This document shows, one piece after another, positions 7,310 through 7,654 of a stretch of 7,654 nucleotides of DNA. This DNA is from Bacillota bacterium. GTDB lineage: Bacteria > Bacillota > Clostridia > Acetivibrionales > DSM-2933. The stretch covers positions 1 to 7,654 of the forward strand of contig JAEZNF010000132.1 in the NCBI GenBank assembly GCA_023441845.1. The letters are read 5' to 3'. The notes under the pieces were generated by a model. It worked only from the letters and a program-made list of their open reading frames with translations. It did no database searches and was not told the origin of the DNA. The position numbers and the translations under genes are program-made. Numbering within the stretch: position 1 is the first letter of the stretch; each line of letters opens with the position of its first letter.

Positions 7310-7510
7310 TCAACTCCTGTTTCTTTTTAAAACTATATCTTCAAATCTGACACCGGGACATTTTACCCTAATGATAAAGAATGTCTTATCAGTAACAAGT
7401 GTGCGTCCTTCCATAGGTTCATAATTAACTTACCTCTTCGAAATTACAATATCAGCTTTTTCTAAAACAGTCAAGAATTCATCCAAGACATCTTTAGTAC
7501 AGTTTTTTAT
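7310..7510 (-). pseudogene. Coding-like frame broken by a stop (possible gene remnant or small ORF)
   Basis: One minus-strand frame reads coding-like across 200 nt with a single internal TAA at 7430-7432. The first part (26 codons after a TAG at 7511-7513) ends with KDVLDEFLTVLEKADIVISKR; the second, in the same frame, contains an ATG at 7414 and runs 34 codons, with GRTLVTDKTFFIIRVK followed by CPGVRFEDIVLKRN, ending in a TGA that overlaps the yerC leader. Balanced amino-acid content and lack of low-complexity sequence contrast with the AT-rich flanks. No good ribosome site precedes the ATG. I recognise no family. It may be a relic of a longer gene or merely an open leader. Confidence 0.3.
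7446..7474 (-). promoter_or_regulatory. Candidate yerC promoter
   Basis: On the minus strand, TTGACT (7474-7469; 5 of 6 to the -35 consensus), a 17-nt spacer, and TATTGT (7451-7446; 4 of 6 to the -10 consensus). It would give yerC a leader of roughly 135 nt. It lies inside the coding-like broken frame, which either argues that frame is dead or that the match is chance. Confidence 0.35.
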
Positions 7511-7569
7511 CTAAATAATAAATAACTTAAATCATCAGTATTTATTATTATTAATTTAAATTATTATTG

Positions 7570-7598
7570 TAGAAAAAAAAAATATCATATGTTATAAT
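7570..7598 (+). promoter_or_regulatory. Candidate plus-strand promoter with extended -10
   Basis: TAGAAA (7570-7575; 4 of 6), a 17-nt spacer, then TATAAT (7593-7598) with an upstream TG in the extended position (TGTTATAAT, 7590-7598). It would fire to the right, out of the window, where a divergent gene might lie. No start codon with a ribosome site is seen before the edge. Confidence 0.3.
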
Positions 7599-7617
7599 TA
7601 ACTTGATATATTTTTTT
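7573..7617. terminator. AT-rich bidirectional terminator-like hairpin
   Basis: A run of 10 A's followed by TATCA on the left pairs with TGATATA and seven T's on the right. TATCA/TGATA plus flanking A-T pairs form the stem, with one mismatch and a loop of about 16 nt. Either strand then has a T-run after the stem. Lack of G-C pairs makes it weak, so it may only be low-complexity spacer. Confidence 0.25.
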
Positions 7618-7654
7618 GTCAAATCTTATTAGTCATTTTACGTACATCCTGGGC

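Larger units (their letters stand above)
7515..7654. other. AT-rich gene-free right edge
   Basis: No convincing gene is seen. The segment is mostly A/T runs. On the minus strand the outermost 12 codons (7654-7619) could be the tail of an upstream gene ending AQDVRKMTNKI with a TGA, but they are too few to support a call. The main structures are the AT hairpin and the plus-strand extended -10 described separately. Confidence 0.5.

Noticed and set aside
7535..7560. CTGATGA on the minus strand as a possible hammerhead ribozyme core
   Set aside because: No GAAA box or supporting stems follow at a workable distance; the match sits in A/T-rich sequence and is likely chance.

Overview
The window looks like a chromosomal core segment of a low-GC Gram-positive anaerobe of the class Clostridia. 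The Clostridia call rests on the full-length SecA with a C-terminal SEC-C zinc motif, the bifunctional FolC, the YerC/TrpR-like regulator, a DUF5317-like membrane protein, strong GGAGG-type ribosome binding sites, TTG starts and AT-rich spacers. The style recalls cellulolytic Ruminiclostridium/Acetivibrio-type genomes, but that finer placement is inference.

Every confident gene lies on the minus strand, so transcription runs from right to left. From right to left: (1) an AT-rich gene-poor stretch (about 7310-7654) with a possible decayed reading frame, a candidate yerC promoter and an AT-rich hairpin; (2) a YerC-family helix-turn-helix protein (7006-7302); (3) a tight cluster of a small exported protein, a DUF5317-like polytopic membrane protein and secA, with 21-nt gaps and a plausible promoter in front of the first gene; (4) a 260-nt spacer holding a perfect 14-bp hairpin just after secA and then a 136-nt element with long imperfect inverted ends and an internal 10-bp hairpin; (5) folC followed 45-48 nt later by a membrane-anchored TPR/coiled-coil protein; (6) the first 93 codons of a patatin-like phospholipase that runs off the left edge.

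Functionally this is mostly housekeeping: SecA powers Sec export, FolC makes and polyglutamylates folates, YerC is probably a small DNA-binding regulator, and the TPR protein looks like a two-sided scaffold across the membrane. I found no phage, insertion sequence with a transposase, CRISPR array, tRNA or rRNA. The part that known features explain least is the structured or repeat-like element between secA and folC, which could be an uncharacterised noncoding RNA or a small non-autonomous (MITE-like) repeat. The second is the coding-like but stop-interrupted frame upstream of yerC.
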